From assembly GCA_041663645.1 (NCBI GenBank), contig JBAYMH010000003.1, forward strand, positions 1 to 64,000: a DNA stretch of 64,000 nt. Direction: 5' to 3'. Position numbers and translations under genes: made by a program. Shown piece after piece: positions 56,352 through 64,000 of the stretch; positions within the stretch are counted from its first letter, which is position 1, and each line of letters opens with the position of its first letter. The DNA is from Minisyncoccus sp023229485. Lineage in GTDB: Bacteria; Patescibacteriota; Minisyncoccia; Minisyncoccales; Minisyncoccaceae. Below the pieces are notes generated by a model. That model had not been told where the DNA came from. It worked only from the letters and a program-made list of their open reading frames with translations, and made no database searches.

Positions 56352-57293
56352 TTAATTTAATAATTTTTTCCCGCTATTCAATATTTTTTCGGCACCAAAA
56401 ACTATTTCCTCTATCACCTCTTTGCAAGTTTTTATCTCCACTATTCCACCCGCATCAATCCCTGAAAGAATTGGCATTAAGTCAATATTTTCCATACCTT
56501 TATTTCCAGCAAATCTCTCCGAATTTATTTCTTCCGGAAACGGATTTTTTTCTTCCATTTTCTTTATATTCTCCGTAAGTCTGTTTTTTATTGCACGTAT
56601 AGGATGGCCAGTAAATCTTCCTATCACAACAACGTCTTCGTCTGTTGCATTAACAATGGCATTTTTGTAATTATTATGAATCTGACATTCTTCTGTTGCC
56701 ATAAACCTCGTACCAATCTGCACCCCTTCAGCACCAACTATTAACGCAGCAGCAAATGTCCTATCGTCATATATACCACCAGCCGCGATCACAGGTATAT
56801 CCTTTATAATATTAGAAGCTTGAGGCACCAAACAAAAAGTAGTATTTTCGCCAATGTGGCCTCCAGATTCTAACCCTTCAACCACCACAGCATCCATTTG
56901 ACTCTGCTCCATTTTTTTTGCGAGTCTGACTGTTGGAACAACCGGGATAATTTTTATTTTTGCTTGTTTTAAATAAGGTGCAACGGCTAAAGGATTACCT
57001 CCTCCAGTAAACACAACCCCGATTTTTTCTTTTATAATAATTTTTACCAAATCGGCCACATTAGGATTTTGCATTAAAAGATTAACTCCAAATGGCTTAT
57101 CAGTTAATTTTTTAGTTTTTTGTATTTCATCTAAAAGCCACTCAGGAGAGGCAAATCCCGAACCAATAACACCCAAGCCCCCAGCATTTGAAACAGCCGC
57201 AACTAAAACCGACTCAGACACTCCTGCCATACCACCTTGGATAATTGGATATTTGATATTTAAAAGTTTTACCAATCTGTTATTTTCAAACAT
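56352..57293 (-). CDS. FabK/nitronate monooxygenase family flavoprotein
   Basis: This 313-residue FMN TIM barrel has IIQGGMAGVSESVLVAAVSNAGGLGVIGSG, FTGGGNP, VEGLESGGHIGE and IPVIAAGGIYD..AAALIVGAEGVQIGTRFMATEEC. These are FabK (enoyl-ACP reductase II) hallmarks, including the active-site His in GGH. In this operon enoyl reduction is the likely reaction. A second FabK domain is fused to a dehydratase in the next upstream gene, so the two may differ in chain length or substrate. Nitronate monooxygenase is the alternative. Confidence 0.85.
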   Translation of the reverse strand: MFENNRLVKLLNIKYPIIQGGMAGVSESVLVAAVSNAGGLGVIGSGFASPEWLLDEIQKTKKLTDKPFGVNLLMQNPNVADLVKIIIKEKIGVVFTGGGNPLAVAPYLKQAKIKIIPVVPTVRLAKKMEQSQMDAVVVEGLESGGHIGENTTFCLVPQASNIIKDIPVIAAGGIYDDRTFAAALIVGAEGVQIGTRFMATEECQIHNNYKNAIVNATDEDVVVIGRFTGHPIRAIKNRLTENIKKMEEKNPFPEEINSERFAGNKGMENIDLMPILSGIDAGGIVEIKTCKEVIEEIVFGAEKILNSGKKLLN

Positions 57294-57299
57294 AATTTT

Positions 57300-58814
57300 T
57301 TATTGGATTAATGGTTCCTTCGCTAATATTTGATTAGCTTGAGCCGTAAGCTCATCAATTAATTTTTTAACACTTACAATTTCTTTTATTCTAAAAACAT
57401 TAGCTCCGGCAAAAATAAGCCCATTTTCCGTATCACCATTTCGTGCATTTTCAAGTGCCTTTAAAATACAATAAGCTTTATTACACACAGGACCAATACA
57501 TCCTTCACATTCAGAAATATTAACTTTTGGTGCCGTTCCATTTAAAATCTTTTCGGCAAAAGAATTCTTAATAGCCCGTCCAGGCAATCCAACAGGAGAT
57601 TTAATAATCACAATATCTTCCTCTTTTGAGGAAATATAAGCTTGTTTAAATTTGTCATCCGCATCACATTCATTAGTTGCTACAAATCGAGTTGCCATTT
57701 GCACTCCCTTAGCTCCCGCTCTAAGCATCTGAATAATATCTTTTCCATCAAATATTCCACCAGCAGCAATCACAGGAATTTTAATTGTTTGGACAGTTTC
57801 TTTTATAATATCTATTGTTTTCCTGAAAGGATGCCCTTCTGGAAATCCAAGATGTCCACCAGCGTCACAACCCTCAATTACAACAGCACTAGCCCCAGCA
57901 TCCTCTGCTTTTTTAGCAACTTTTGCTGATGAAGCAATTATAAAAACTGGCACATTGTATTTCTTAGCGATTTCAAAAATATCACTTCGAGAACCCGCCC
58001 CTTGAATTACTAAATCAATCCCTTCTTCCATCGCCGCTTGAAGTAATTTTTGAAACGGCCCAATAACCCCCATAATATTTATTCCTATTATGCCATTCGT
58101 TCCAGCAATCTCCCTTGCCTTTTTGATTTCACTTTTAACCTCGTCAGGGTCACTCATTCCAGAAACCGCAATGATTCCAACGCCACCTTCTTTTGCAACA
58201 TTACCAGCTAAATTATGCAATGAAACTCTAACTGCCATGCCGCCCTGAATGATTGGCAATTTAGAAAAACGATTCCCTATTTTAAGGGTTGGCAATTTCA
58301 TAAATTTATTAATTTTTTCATTTTTCTTTTCGCCATCACTTCGATTTCTTATTTCTCTTGCCTTGTCTTCCAACTCAGTTTTTTCTATTATTGCAACACT
58401 AAACCTTACTTCACATTTTTTATCATTTTCGCTATATGCTTCTCCTATAAAATTAGCAATTTTTTCATTATGTATGGAAAGAAGTCTTACCCTATACTCT
58501 ATTTTACTTCCCGGTAAAATAATTTCATAAAAAAGAGCACTCCTAACCTGATAAGCCAATAAATGTTTTTCCTCATTCTTTTTCCCAAGCTTTTCTCGAA
58601 GCAAAATAGTTCCAGTTTGTGCTATTCCCTCAACGACCAAAACCCCCGGCATTAAAGAAAAATCAACAAAATGCCCTTTAAAATATTCATCATCTATTGA
58701 AGTTTGCTTATATCCAACGATATAGTTATCTTCAATTTTTTCTATTTCATCTACCCAAAGAAATGGATCATCGTAAGGAATCAATTTCTTTATTTGACTT
58801 TTTGAATAAAGCAT
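57300..58814 (-). CDS. FabZ-like dehydratase fused to FabK-like enoyl reductase
   Basis: From ATG 58814 the protein is 504 residues. Residues about 1-150 are a hot-dog dehydratase with KLIPYDDPFLWVDEI, catalytic His in YFKGHFVDFSLMPGVLVVEGIAQ and the Glu in VEGIAQ. Residues about 170-500 are a FabK/NMO barrel with PIIQGGMAVRVS, GVGIIAVSGM, VIEGCDAGGHLG and IPVIAAGGIFDG..GVQMATRFVATNEC. A C-terminal Cys group CEGCIGPVCNKAYC might hold a metal. The fusion would carry out two successive steps (dehydration, enoyl reduction). Starting at 58841 would overlap fabG and was rejected. Confidence 0.85.
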   Translation of the reverse strand: MLYSKSQIKKLIPYDDPFLWVDEIEKIEDNYIVGYKQTSIDDEYFKGHFVDFSLMPGVLVVEGIAQTGTILLREKLGKKNEEKHLLAYQVRSALFYEIILPGSKIEYRVRLLSIHNEKIANFIGEAYSENDKKCEVRFSVAIIEKTELEDKAREIRNRSDGEKKNEKINKFMKLPTLKIGNRFSKLPIIQGGMAVRVSLHNLAGNVAKEGGVGIIAVSGMSDPDEVKSEIKKAREIAGTNGIIGINIMGVIGPFQKLLQAAMEEGIDLVIQGAGSRSDIFEIAKKYNVPVFIIASSAKVAKKAEDAGASAVVIEGCDAGGHLGFPEGHPFRKTIDIIKETVQTIKIPVIAAGGIFDGKDIIQMLRAGAKGVQMATRFVATNECDADDKFKQAYISSKEEDIVIIKSPVGLPGRAIKNSFAEKILNGTAPKVNISECEGCIGPVCNKAYCILKALENARNGDTENGLIFAGANVFRIKEIVSVKKLIDELTAQANQILAKEPLIQ

Positions 58815-58818
58815 AATT

Positions 58819-59559
58819 TTATATTGCCAAGCCGCCATCAATATTTATAACCGCCCCAGTCACAAAACTTGCCTCGCTAGAAACAAGAAACGCAACAACA
58901 CTAGCCACTTCTTCTGGCTTGCCAAACCTTCCAAGTGAAGTTAATTTTTTAACCATAATTTTCATTTCGTCCGGAATACTTTCGGCCATTTTTGTTTCGA
59001 TAAATCCAGGAGCGATAGCATTAACTCTTACTCCCAACTTTCCGACCTCCTTTGATAAGGATTTAGTAAAACCAATAAGCCCTGCTTTAGTTGCAGAATA
59101 ATTTGTTTGTCCAAAATTTCCTCTCTGTCCAACAACCGAAGAAACATTAACAATATTGCCACGATTTAAAACTATTAAAGGCAATGTAGCTTTTGTGACA
59201 TTGAAAACTCCTGTCAAGTTAATATCAATTACACGCTGCCACTCTTCAATGGTCATCTTCGCTAATGTTCTATCTTGGTTAATACCAGCATTATTTACTA
59301 AAATATCCAATCCACCAAACTTTATTTCGATCTCCTTAGCCAATTTTTCAACCTCACTAAACTTTGAAACATCAGCAATCAAAGTTTCAACCTCGCCCCC
59401 ACTCTTTTTGATTTCGTCAGCAACACTCGCCAAATTACTTTCTTGTGACGCTATGTCATTTAATATTATTTTTGCACCCATCGAAGACAGCTTTAAAGCG
59501 ATTACTTTTCCAATCCCTTGAGATGAGCCGGTTATAAGAACTGTTTTGTTTTTTAACAT
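58819..59559 (-). CDS. fabG: 3-oxoacyl-ACP/CoA reductase
   Basis: This 246-residue short-chain dehydrogenase has TGSSQGIGKVIALKL (NADPH site), NNAGINQD, the catalytic Ser in VNVSSVVGQRG, YSATKAG (Tyr/Lys), and PGFIETKMAES. It reduces 3-oxoacyl thioesters. Length and motifs are exactly those of FabG. Located between the DUF35-DUF362 gene and the FabZ-FabK fusion. Confidence 0.95.
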   Translation of the reverse strand: MLKNKTVLITGSSQGIGKVIALKLSSMGAKIILNDIASQESNLASVADEIKKSGGEVETLIADVSKFSEVEKLAKEIEIKFGGLDILVNNAGINQDRTLAKMTIEEWQRVIDINLTGVFNVTKATLPLIVLNRGNIVNVSSVVGQRGNFGQTNYSATKAGLIGFTKSLSKEVGKLGVRVNAIAPGFIETKMAESIPDEMKIMVKKLTSLGRFGKPEEVASVVAFLVSSEASFVTGAVINIDGGLAI

Positions 59560-59573
59560 TTTTTTAAATAAAT

Positions 59574-60602
59574 TTATAATAAAATATCAATATTTCTTTG
59601 AACTTCTAAAATACCCCTACCAACGATTGGAATATTAGAAATATCAATATTTTTAAGATATTTTGGTAATTGATTAACTAATCCTGTCGCATTAAAAACA
59701 GCATCCAAGTTAACAGAATTTTTACTTGCGAAAATCAAATTCCTAAAAACAGGAAATTTGTCAACTCGTTGCGGATAAATCGCTTCTCCAATAGAAACAA
59801 TATTCTTAATGTCTTTAATCTGAAGAACCATCTCCTCCTCAGAATATAAATATTTTAGAGAAAAATAATTTTCCTTATTTATTAATTTAAAAACATTTTC
59901 CGTCGAAGACCCTTTTCCACTTTTTAAAATACTTAGATTTAGAATCAGATCAGCTTCTTCAACCTCCTTCGATATTTCAATTTTCCCCTTTTTCACAAAG
60001 GCTCCCTTCGACAAATCAAACGGAACAATCTTATTTTTTAGACAAACATCTAAAATCCCTGATTTCTGAGCAAGATTTTCTATTTCATAATCATCAAAAG
60101 ATTGTGTTGCAATTTTTATTTCTTTAACATCCCTGTCATGCAAAAAAGTAATTACCGCACTTAAAAATTCAGTTGATGTGTTATCTCTAAGATAGTCATG
60201 AGTAGAAGAAACTAATGTTGGTAAAATTAAAATCTTCGATTTTGAATTTAAATTAAATCCACCCAAAAGTTCACTAATTATTTCGATTGAATCAAGTAGA
60301 TCGTAATTATTCCTCCAAATAGCTACCGCATCGTCATTGATATTGGACTCAAAATGAATATCTTCACCTATCATTTTTTCCTCTATTGATTTATAAGCAA
60401 ATCTAATCCCCTTCTCGTCCTCTAATACCAAAGCAAAATAAGGAACCTTTGGATGCATAAGACTGGGAATTGAAACTTTAGATTTTGCAATTACCTTTGC
60501 TTTTGTTGTTTTTACTCGCTCCAAAATAGAAAAACAAAATGGACAAATATCCACTGGGTGTTGCCATTTTTTTTCACATTTTAAACATTTATAAAAAACC
60601 AT
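59574..60602 (-). CDS. DUF35-type zinc-ribbon/OB domain fused to a DUF362-like domain
   Basis: This is a 342-residue protein. Residues 1-85 show a rubredoxin-like zinc ribbon (CLKCEKKW ... CPFC) followed by an OB-type strand pattern (VPYFALVLEDEKGIRFAYK), as in DUF35 proteins that partner thiolases. Residues about 105-340 resemble DUF362: KILILPTLVSSTHDYLRDNTS, FLHDRDVKEIKIATQS, KGKIEISKEVEEADLILNLSILKSGKG and ENVFKL. It starts 9 bases after the thiolase gene. DUF35 normally gates acyl-CoA between thiolase and next enzyme; why DUF362 is attached is unknown. The domain calls rest on pattern reading. Confidence 0.65.
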   Translation of the reverse strand: MVFYKCLKCEKKWQHPVDICPFCFSILERVKTTKAKVIAKSKVSIPSLMHPKVPYFALVLEDEKGIRFAYKSIEEKMIGEDIHFESNINDDAVAIWRNNYDLLDSIEIISELLGGFNLNSKSKILILPTLVSSTHDYLRDNTSTEFLSAVITFLHDRDVKEIKIATQSFDDYEIENLAQKSGILDVCLKNKIVPFDLSKGAFVKKGKIEISKEVEEADLILNLSILKSGKGSSTENVFKLINKENYFSLKYLYSEEEMVLQIKDIKNIVSIGEAIYPQRVDKFPVFRNLIFASKNSVNLDAVFNATGLVNQLPKYLKNIDISNIPIVGRGILEVQRNIDILL

Positions 60603-60611
60603 ACTAATATT

Positions 60612-61736
60612 TTATTTAATTTTTTTTAAAATATGCACCGTAACGCTTCCTCCCGCTCCTCCAATATTATGAGTTAATCCAATCTTAGGATTATTAACTT
60701 GCCTTTTGCCACAATCCCCTCGAAGCTGATGTACGATTTCATAAACCTGAGCGAGTCCAGTAGCAGAAATAGGATGCCCCTTTGCTTTAAGCCCACCAGA
60801 AACATTTATTGGCATCTCTCCTCCCAAGTTTATTTTTCCAGATCTTATCAACTCTCCCCCTTTCCCTTCTTCGGCAAAACCAATATCTTCATACGAAATA
60901 AGCTCAACAGAAGTAAACGCATCATGAACTTCGGCAATGTCAATATCTTTTACAACAATTCCTGCTTGAGTAAACGCATCCTTAGCTGCAAGCTTAGTCG
61001 CTTTAAAGTGAGTAATATCTTCTCGCCCAAAAGTAAGAATTTGATCGGTAGCAAATCCAGACCCAATAACCTCTATTTCAGTTTCTTCCTCAGATATTAT
61101 AACTGCAGCCCCGCCATTTACCGACAAAGAACAGTCCATTAACCTAAGCGGTGAAGAAACCTCGGGAGAATCCTTAATTTTTTCTAAAGTTAGTGGTTTT
61201 TCATAAAAATATGCGTTTGGATTCAGGGCAGCATTCTGATGATTTTTAAAAGCAATCAACGACAAATCATCCATTGTTGCCTCATATTTTTCCATATACA
61301 TTTGCCACACCAATGCATTTTGAGTTGGAAAAAGCATTCCTTCGCTCTGTTCATAAATCTTCTCAGCCGCTGATAATATCCAATCAACAACAATTTCACT
61401 TCTATTATCAGCAAATTTTTCTGCTCCCAACACTAAAATATTCTTAAAACCTTTCATTCTTAAGGCTGTCCACAACGCAACTCCCCCGCCACCACAGACA
61501 GAAACAATTTCAATAATTGGTACGTTTGTCTTAAACAATTCGGATAAAAAAGATACTTTATGAGTCTGATGTTCGCCTCCAGCTGCACTAGACATACTAG
61601 TAAAAACAATTGCATCAATACTTTCAATACCAATTTTTGCATCCTTAAGTGCTTCAATTGCTGCTCTATAGGCAATATCCCACCAAGGCTTAGTCGAATA
61701 ATCAAACTTCGTCATCCCGACACCTTTTATATACAT
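60612..61736 (-). CDS. Thiolase-superfamily protein (SCP2/acetyl-CoA acetyltransferase-like)
   Basis: This 374-residue thiolase fold has the nucleophile in EIVSVCGGGGVALWTAL, VSSPLRLMDCSLSVNGGAAV, EVHDAFTSVELISYEDIG, GGLKAKGHPISATG (catalytic His) and a terminal HNIGGAGGSV where classical thiolases have a Cys-Gly-rich loop. This matches the archaeal/SCP2-type thiolases that form complexes with DUF35 proteins. First gene of the lipid operon. It is the only condensing enzyme encoded there, so it presumably forms 3-oxoacyl-CoA, either from acetyl-CoA or with malonyl-CoA. Confidence 0.9.
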   Translation of the reverse strand: MYIKGVGMTKFDYSTKPWWDIAYRAAIEALKDAKIGIESIDAIVFTSMSSAAGGEHQTHKVSFLSELFKTNVPIIEIVSVCGGGGVALWTALRMKGFKNILVLGAEKFADNRSEIVVDWILSAAEKIYEQSEGMLFPTQNALVWQMYMEKYEATMDDLSLIAFKNHQNAALNPNAYFYEKPLTLEKIKDSPEVSSPLRLMDCSLSVNGGAAVIISEEETEIEVIGSGFATDQILTFGREDITHFKATKLAAKDAFTQAGIVVKDIDIAEVHDAFTSVELISYEDIGFAEEGKGGELIRSGKINLGGEMPINVSGGLKAKGHPISATGLAQVYEIVHQLRGDCGKRQVNNPKIGLTHNIGGAGGSVTVHILKKIK

Positions 61737-61810
61737 ATTTATCTTTAAATTGTTAATTTTATGTAGTAATTCTAACTTGTATTTATCTAATCAAAAAGTA
61801 ACTTATCCCC

Positions 61811-61833
61811 AAAATAAAACTAACTTTCGTTAG
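61811..61833 (-). terminator. Terminator after the hydrogenase gene
   Basis: On the minus strand CTAAC-gaaa-GTTAG is followed by TTTTATTTT. It separates the hydrogenase unit from the lipid operon. Confidence 0.65.
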
Positions 61834-61914
61834 ATTACTTTTACTAAAAACCCTTATTTATTAACAAAAATATCAACTTTTCATTAATCATTACCTCCAA
61901 GATTTTATAATCAC

Positions 61915-63573
61915 TTAATTAAATTTTTCCTTCATTACGCGATAGCTTGTTTTACACATTTCTTCAATATTTTCCTCACCCATTTTAGTAATCTTTTGGA
62001 TAAAATTATTATCATAATGAATATCGACACTTTCTTTCAAATCACAATCATTCATATTCTCACAAATTGGCTGCCCCCCTCCTCCTAAGCATCCTTTTGG
62101 GCATGCCATAACTTCAACATAATCATAAGCCTTAGGATTTATTTTTAATTTTTCTAATACTTTCTTGGCAGACGCAAGACCATAAATGATTGCTACATTT
62201 ATTTGTCTTCCGTTCATATTAATGCTTATTTCACTTCCGTTCTCAATATCACTTATTTTTTTAAATTGTGACTCAAGTAAATCTTTTCCGGTATTATTTT
62301 TATAAAAAAGTTTTACCCCCGAACTAACTATACCCTCATTACTATTATACGCACTCACATTCTTAATAAATATATCTTCTAAGGTCTCTTTTTCAATCCT
62401 TTTTAATATATTTTTATTTTTTTCGATTAATCGACAAACCTCATTAGTGGTTAATATAAAATCAACTGGACTAATATCATTAATTTTAAGTTCAGGTCGT
62501 AAAACCTCATATTTTTTTGACGTACAAGGAGCAATTGAGACTACAAATATTTTTTTCGGATTGATTTTCCTTTCTTTTGTTAAATAATTTTTAACATATG
62601 CTCCCCAAATTATATGAGGCGATCTATTACTACTTAAGCTCGGGATAAACTCAGGAGAATAAAACTCAATATACTTTACCCATGCTGGACAATGCGAAGT
62701 GAATAAGCAACTACCATTTTCTTTATTCATCCGTTCAATTAATTCTTTCGATTCTTTTTCAAGAATTATATCAACCCCAAAAGAAGTATCAAAAATCATT
62801 TTCCCTCCAAGCGATTTTAATGCACGAGAAAGAAAACTAATATTCCATTTCGGCCCAAGCTCCTGCTGGATGCTTTTAAGCATAATTGAAGAAAATTGAA
62901 ATACTACATAATTCTCCTTATCCGCTAAGATACGCTCAACATCATAAATAGAATCAACTTCACTAAAGGCTCCACTCGGACAATGGGATAGGCATTGTCC
63001 ACAATAAACACAATCTTTATGTCCACCCGAGCAAGGAACAATTTTAGAAAATCCGTTTAATTTTTCAATATTCAAAAAGCTAACACCTTGATTATTGCAA
63101 GCTTGAACACAATTATAACAATTAACACACTTACCAGAATCAAAAACTATTGCAGGTCCAAATTGATATTTTTCACAATCAACAATCTTCTTATCTTTGT
63201 TTATTTTCTTAATTTCATAGTCCTTTCCGATCTTCAAAAGTCGACAATATCTTTTTCTTCTGCAATTACTACAATCTTTTAAATGATTCGCAGAAATCAA
63301 TTCGAAATTTATCTTCCTGATTTTTTCTATCTCCTCAGACGCCGTTATCACCTCCATCCCTTCCTCAATCTTAGTATTACATGAAGCAAAAAAACCTTTT
63401 CGCCCAATTATAGAAACCAAACAGAGCCGACAACTAGACTCTGGCTTAAGATCAGGACAATAGCACAACCCAAGTATTTTAATATTATTTCGATTCGCAA
63501 CAGTCATTATCGTTTCTTGAGCAACTCCTTCAACTTCTCTATTGTCTATTTTAAACTTGATTTTTTTCGTCAT
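61915..63573 (-). CDS. [FeFe]-hydrogenase catalytic subunit with unusual proton-transfer site
   Basis: This is a 552-residue protein. An N-terminal [2Fe-2S] domain has C37, C48, C51 and C65. A His-Cys cluster follows (HLKDCSNCRRKRYC, 97-110). Two 4Fe-4S motifs are CVNCYNCVQAC and CVYCGQCLSHC. The H-cluster domain has L1 FTSHCPAW (C295), L2 IAPCTSKKYE (C350) and L3 ACPKGCLGGGGQP (C491, C495). All four cluster ligands are present. The proton-relay Cys of TSCCP is His294 and the L2 Met is Ala348. It overlaps by 23 bases the NuoF-like gene upstream, as in HydABC-type NAD-linked hydrogenases. Activity could be altered or sensory. Confidence 0.92.
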   Translation of the reverse strand: MTKKIKFKIDNREVEGVAQETIMTVANRNNIKILGLCYCPDLKPESSCRLCLVSIIGRKGFFASCNTKIEEGMEVITASEEIEKIRKINFELISANHLKDCSNCRRKRYCRLLKIGKDYEIKKINKDKKIVDCEKYQFGPAIVFDSGKCVNCYNCVQACNNQGVSFLNIEKLNGFSKIVPCSGGHKDCVYCGQCLSHCPSGAFSEVDSIYDVERILADKENYVVFQFSSIMLKSIQQELGPKWNISFLSRALKSLGGKMIFDTSFGVDIILEKESKELIERMNKENGSCLFTSHCPAWVKYIEFYSPEFIPSLSSNRSPHIIWGAYVKNYLTKERKINPKKIFVVSIAPCTSKKYEVLRPELKINDISPVDFILTTNEVCRLIEKNKNILKRIEKETLEDIFIKNVSAYNSNEGIVSSGVKLFYKNNTGKDLLESQFKKISDIENGSEISINMNGRQINVAIIYGLASAKKVLEKLKINPKAYDYVEVMACPKGCLGGGGQPICENMNDCDLKESVDIHYDNNFIQKITKMGEENIEEMCKTSYRVMKEKFN

Positions 63574-64000
63574 TTAATAATTTTGTTAAAATACTCTTTA
63601 AAGGAATAATTATATTTTTTCCTAAGGCACAAAAACTCGAATTTTCTAAACTATATATTATCTCATTCATCCTTTTATAATCAATTATCTTATCCTTCAT
63701 CATTTCATAAATAACAAAAGTACCCTCACGGCAAGGAACACATTTATCACAATTCCCCTTATGGAAAAATTCCATTATTTTTTCAATTAAAAAATAAATA
63801 TCGGTTTCTTTTTTATTAAAAACAATTATCGAACCAATCCCAGAAACAGGAATTGAAATTTCACTCGACAATAAAAACTCACCAGAAGCTCCGCCACCAA
63901 CTTGAACAAAAAACTCAAAATCAGGATAATTCCCAGTTTGCTTTAAAATTTTTTCGATACTTGTATCTTCTGGAAGAATAAAAACTCCTTCATTTTTTAT
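63551..64000 (-). CDS. NuoF/HydB-like subunit, C-terminal part (5' end outside window)
   Basis: The frame stays open to the window edge: residues before 63871 read GVFILPEDTSIEKIL and FFVQVGGGASGEFL (SLBB-like). They continue into SGIGSIIVFNKKE, the 4Fe-4S motif CDKCVPCREGT and FCALG with the last Cys. This is the end of the NADH-binding flavin subunit (NuoF/HydB/HoxF). It overlaps the hydrogenase gene by 23 bases. Together they indicate an NAD(H)-dependent, perhaps electron-bifurcating, hydrogenase. The flavin and NADH sites lie beyond the window. Confidence 0.9.
   Translation of the reverse strand: MKNEGVFILPEDTSIEKILKQTGNYPDFEFFVQVGGGASGEFLLSSEISIPVSGIGSIIVFNKKETDIYFLIEKIMEFFHKGNCDKCVPCREGTFVIYEMMKDKIIDYKRMNEIIYSLENSSFCALGKNIIIPLKSILTKLLNDEKNQV

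Noticed and set aside
1..64000. Use of UGA as glycine (code 25) as in some CPR lineages
   Set aside because: TGA closes several genes at family-typical C-termini, such as the HinP1I-like nuclease, and forms ATGA overlaps. The standard code fits.

Overview
The window is AT-rich and uses the standard bacterial code: TGA is a genuine stop, for example in ATGA overlaps between neighbouring genes. The gene set suggests an uncultured bacterium, most likely of the Patescibacteria/CPR type. Pointers are many small orphan proteins, a single Xer recombinase, a sortase with an LPxTG surface protein, AlaX, genes that appear to be transcribed without leaders, and a minimal lipid pathway. The taxonomic call is an inference; there is no rRNA or tRNA gene to anchor it.

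Layout. (1) About 0-23 kb is an accessory and defence island. It starts with a phage-like HTH protein and a ParB-methyltransferase fusion. Next is a tight six-gene operon (2471-9563): a LexA-like repressor, a NACHT NTPase with a C-terminal PD-(D/E)XK nuclease domain, a membrane protein, two tiny proteins and an OLD-like ATPase with a TOPRIM-like domain. Then come single genes separated by structured or repeated intergenic DNA: radical SAM/SPASM, AlaX, HNH, an ADP-ribosyltransferase-like protein, a HhaI/HinP1I-like restriction-modification pair predicted to recognise GCGC, an HD hydrolase, a HETAH metallopeptidase-like protein, Dus and RsgA. (2) 24-46 kb is more ordinary. It holds a DHH phosphoesterase, a cell-surface cluster (two DUF3494 proteins, one with an LPKTG anchor, plus a class F-like sortase), a heterodimeric ABC exporter, a secreted beta-propeller protein, a cold-shock protein, Pol IV, a methyltransferase, a histidine kinase, a DnaQ-like exonuclease, GalT and TpiA. 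(3) At about 46 kb the gene orientation switches: genes from both sides converge next to a xer recombinase and a 0.55-kb non-coding AT-rich stretch. This is a candidate replication terminus. (4) 47.8-51.1 kb is a CsoR-controlled copper-export operon with a recognisable CsoR-type operator. (5) 51.1-51.7 kb holds two tandem copies of a structured element of about 281 bp. (6) 51.7-61.7 kb is a ten-gene minus-strand lipid operon: thiolase, DUF35-DUF362 fusion, FabG, FabZ-FabK fusion, a second FabK, PlsC, biotin carboxylase, BCCP, biotin ligase and carboxyltransferase. It has no ACP, FabD, FabF or FabH. (7) 61.9-64 kb is an [FeFe]-hydrogenase and a partial NuoF/HydB-like subunit.

The two best candidates for undescribed biology are the LexA/NACHT-nuclease/membrane protein/OLD operon and the apparently ACP-less, CoA-type fatty-acid synthesis operon with its DUF35-DUF362 fusion. 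A third is a family of stem-loop elements that keep their pairing while changing sequence (9.76, 10.9, 51.2 and 51.5 kb). All family assignments come from reading motifs by eye; no database search was possible.
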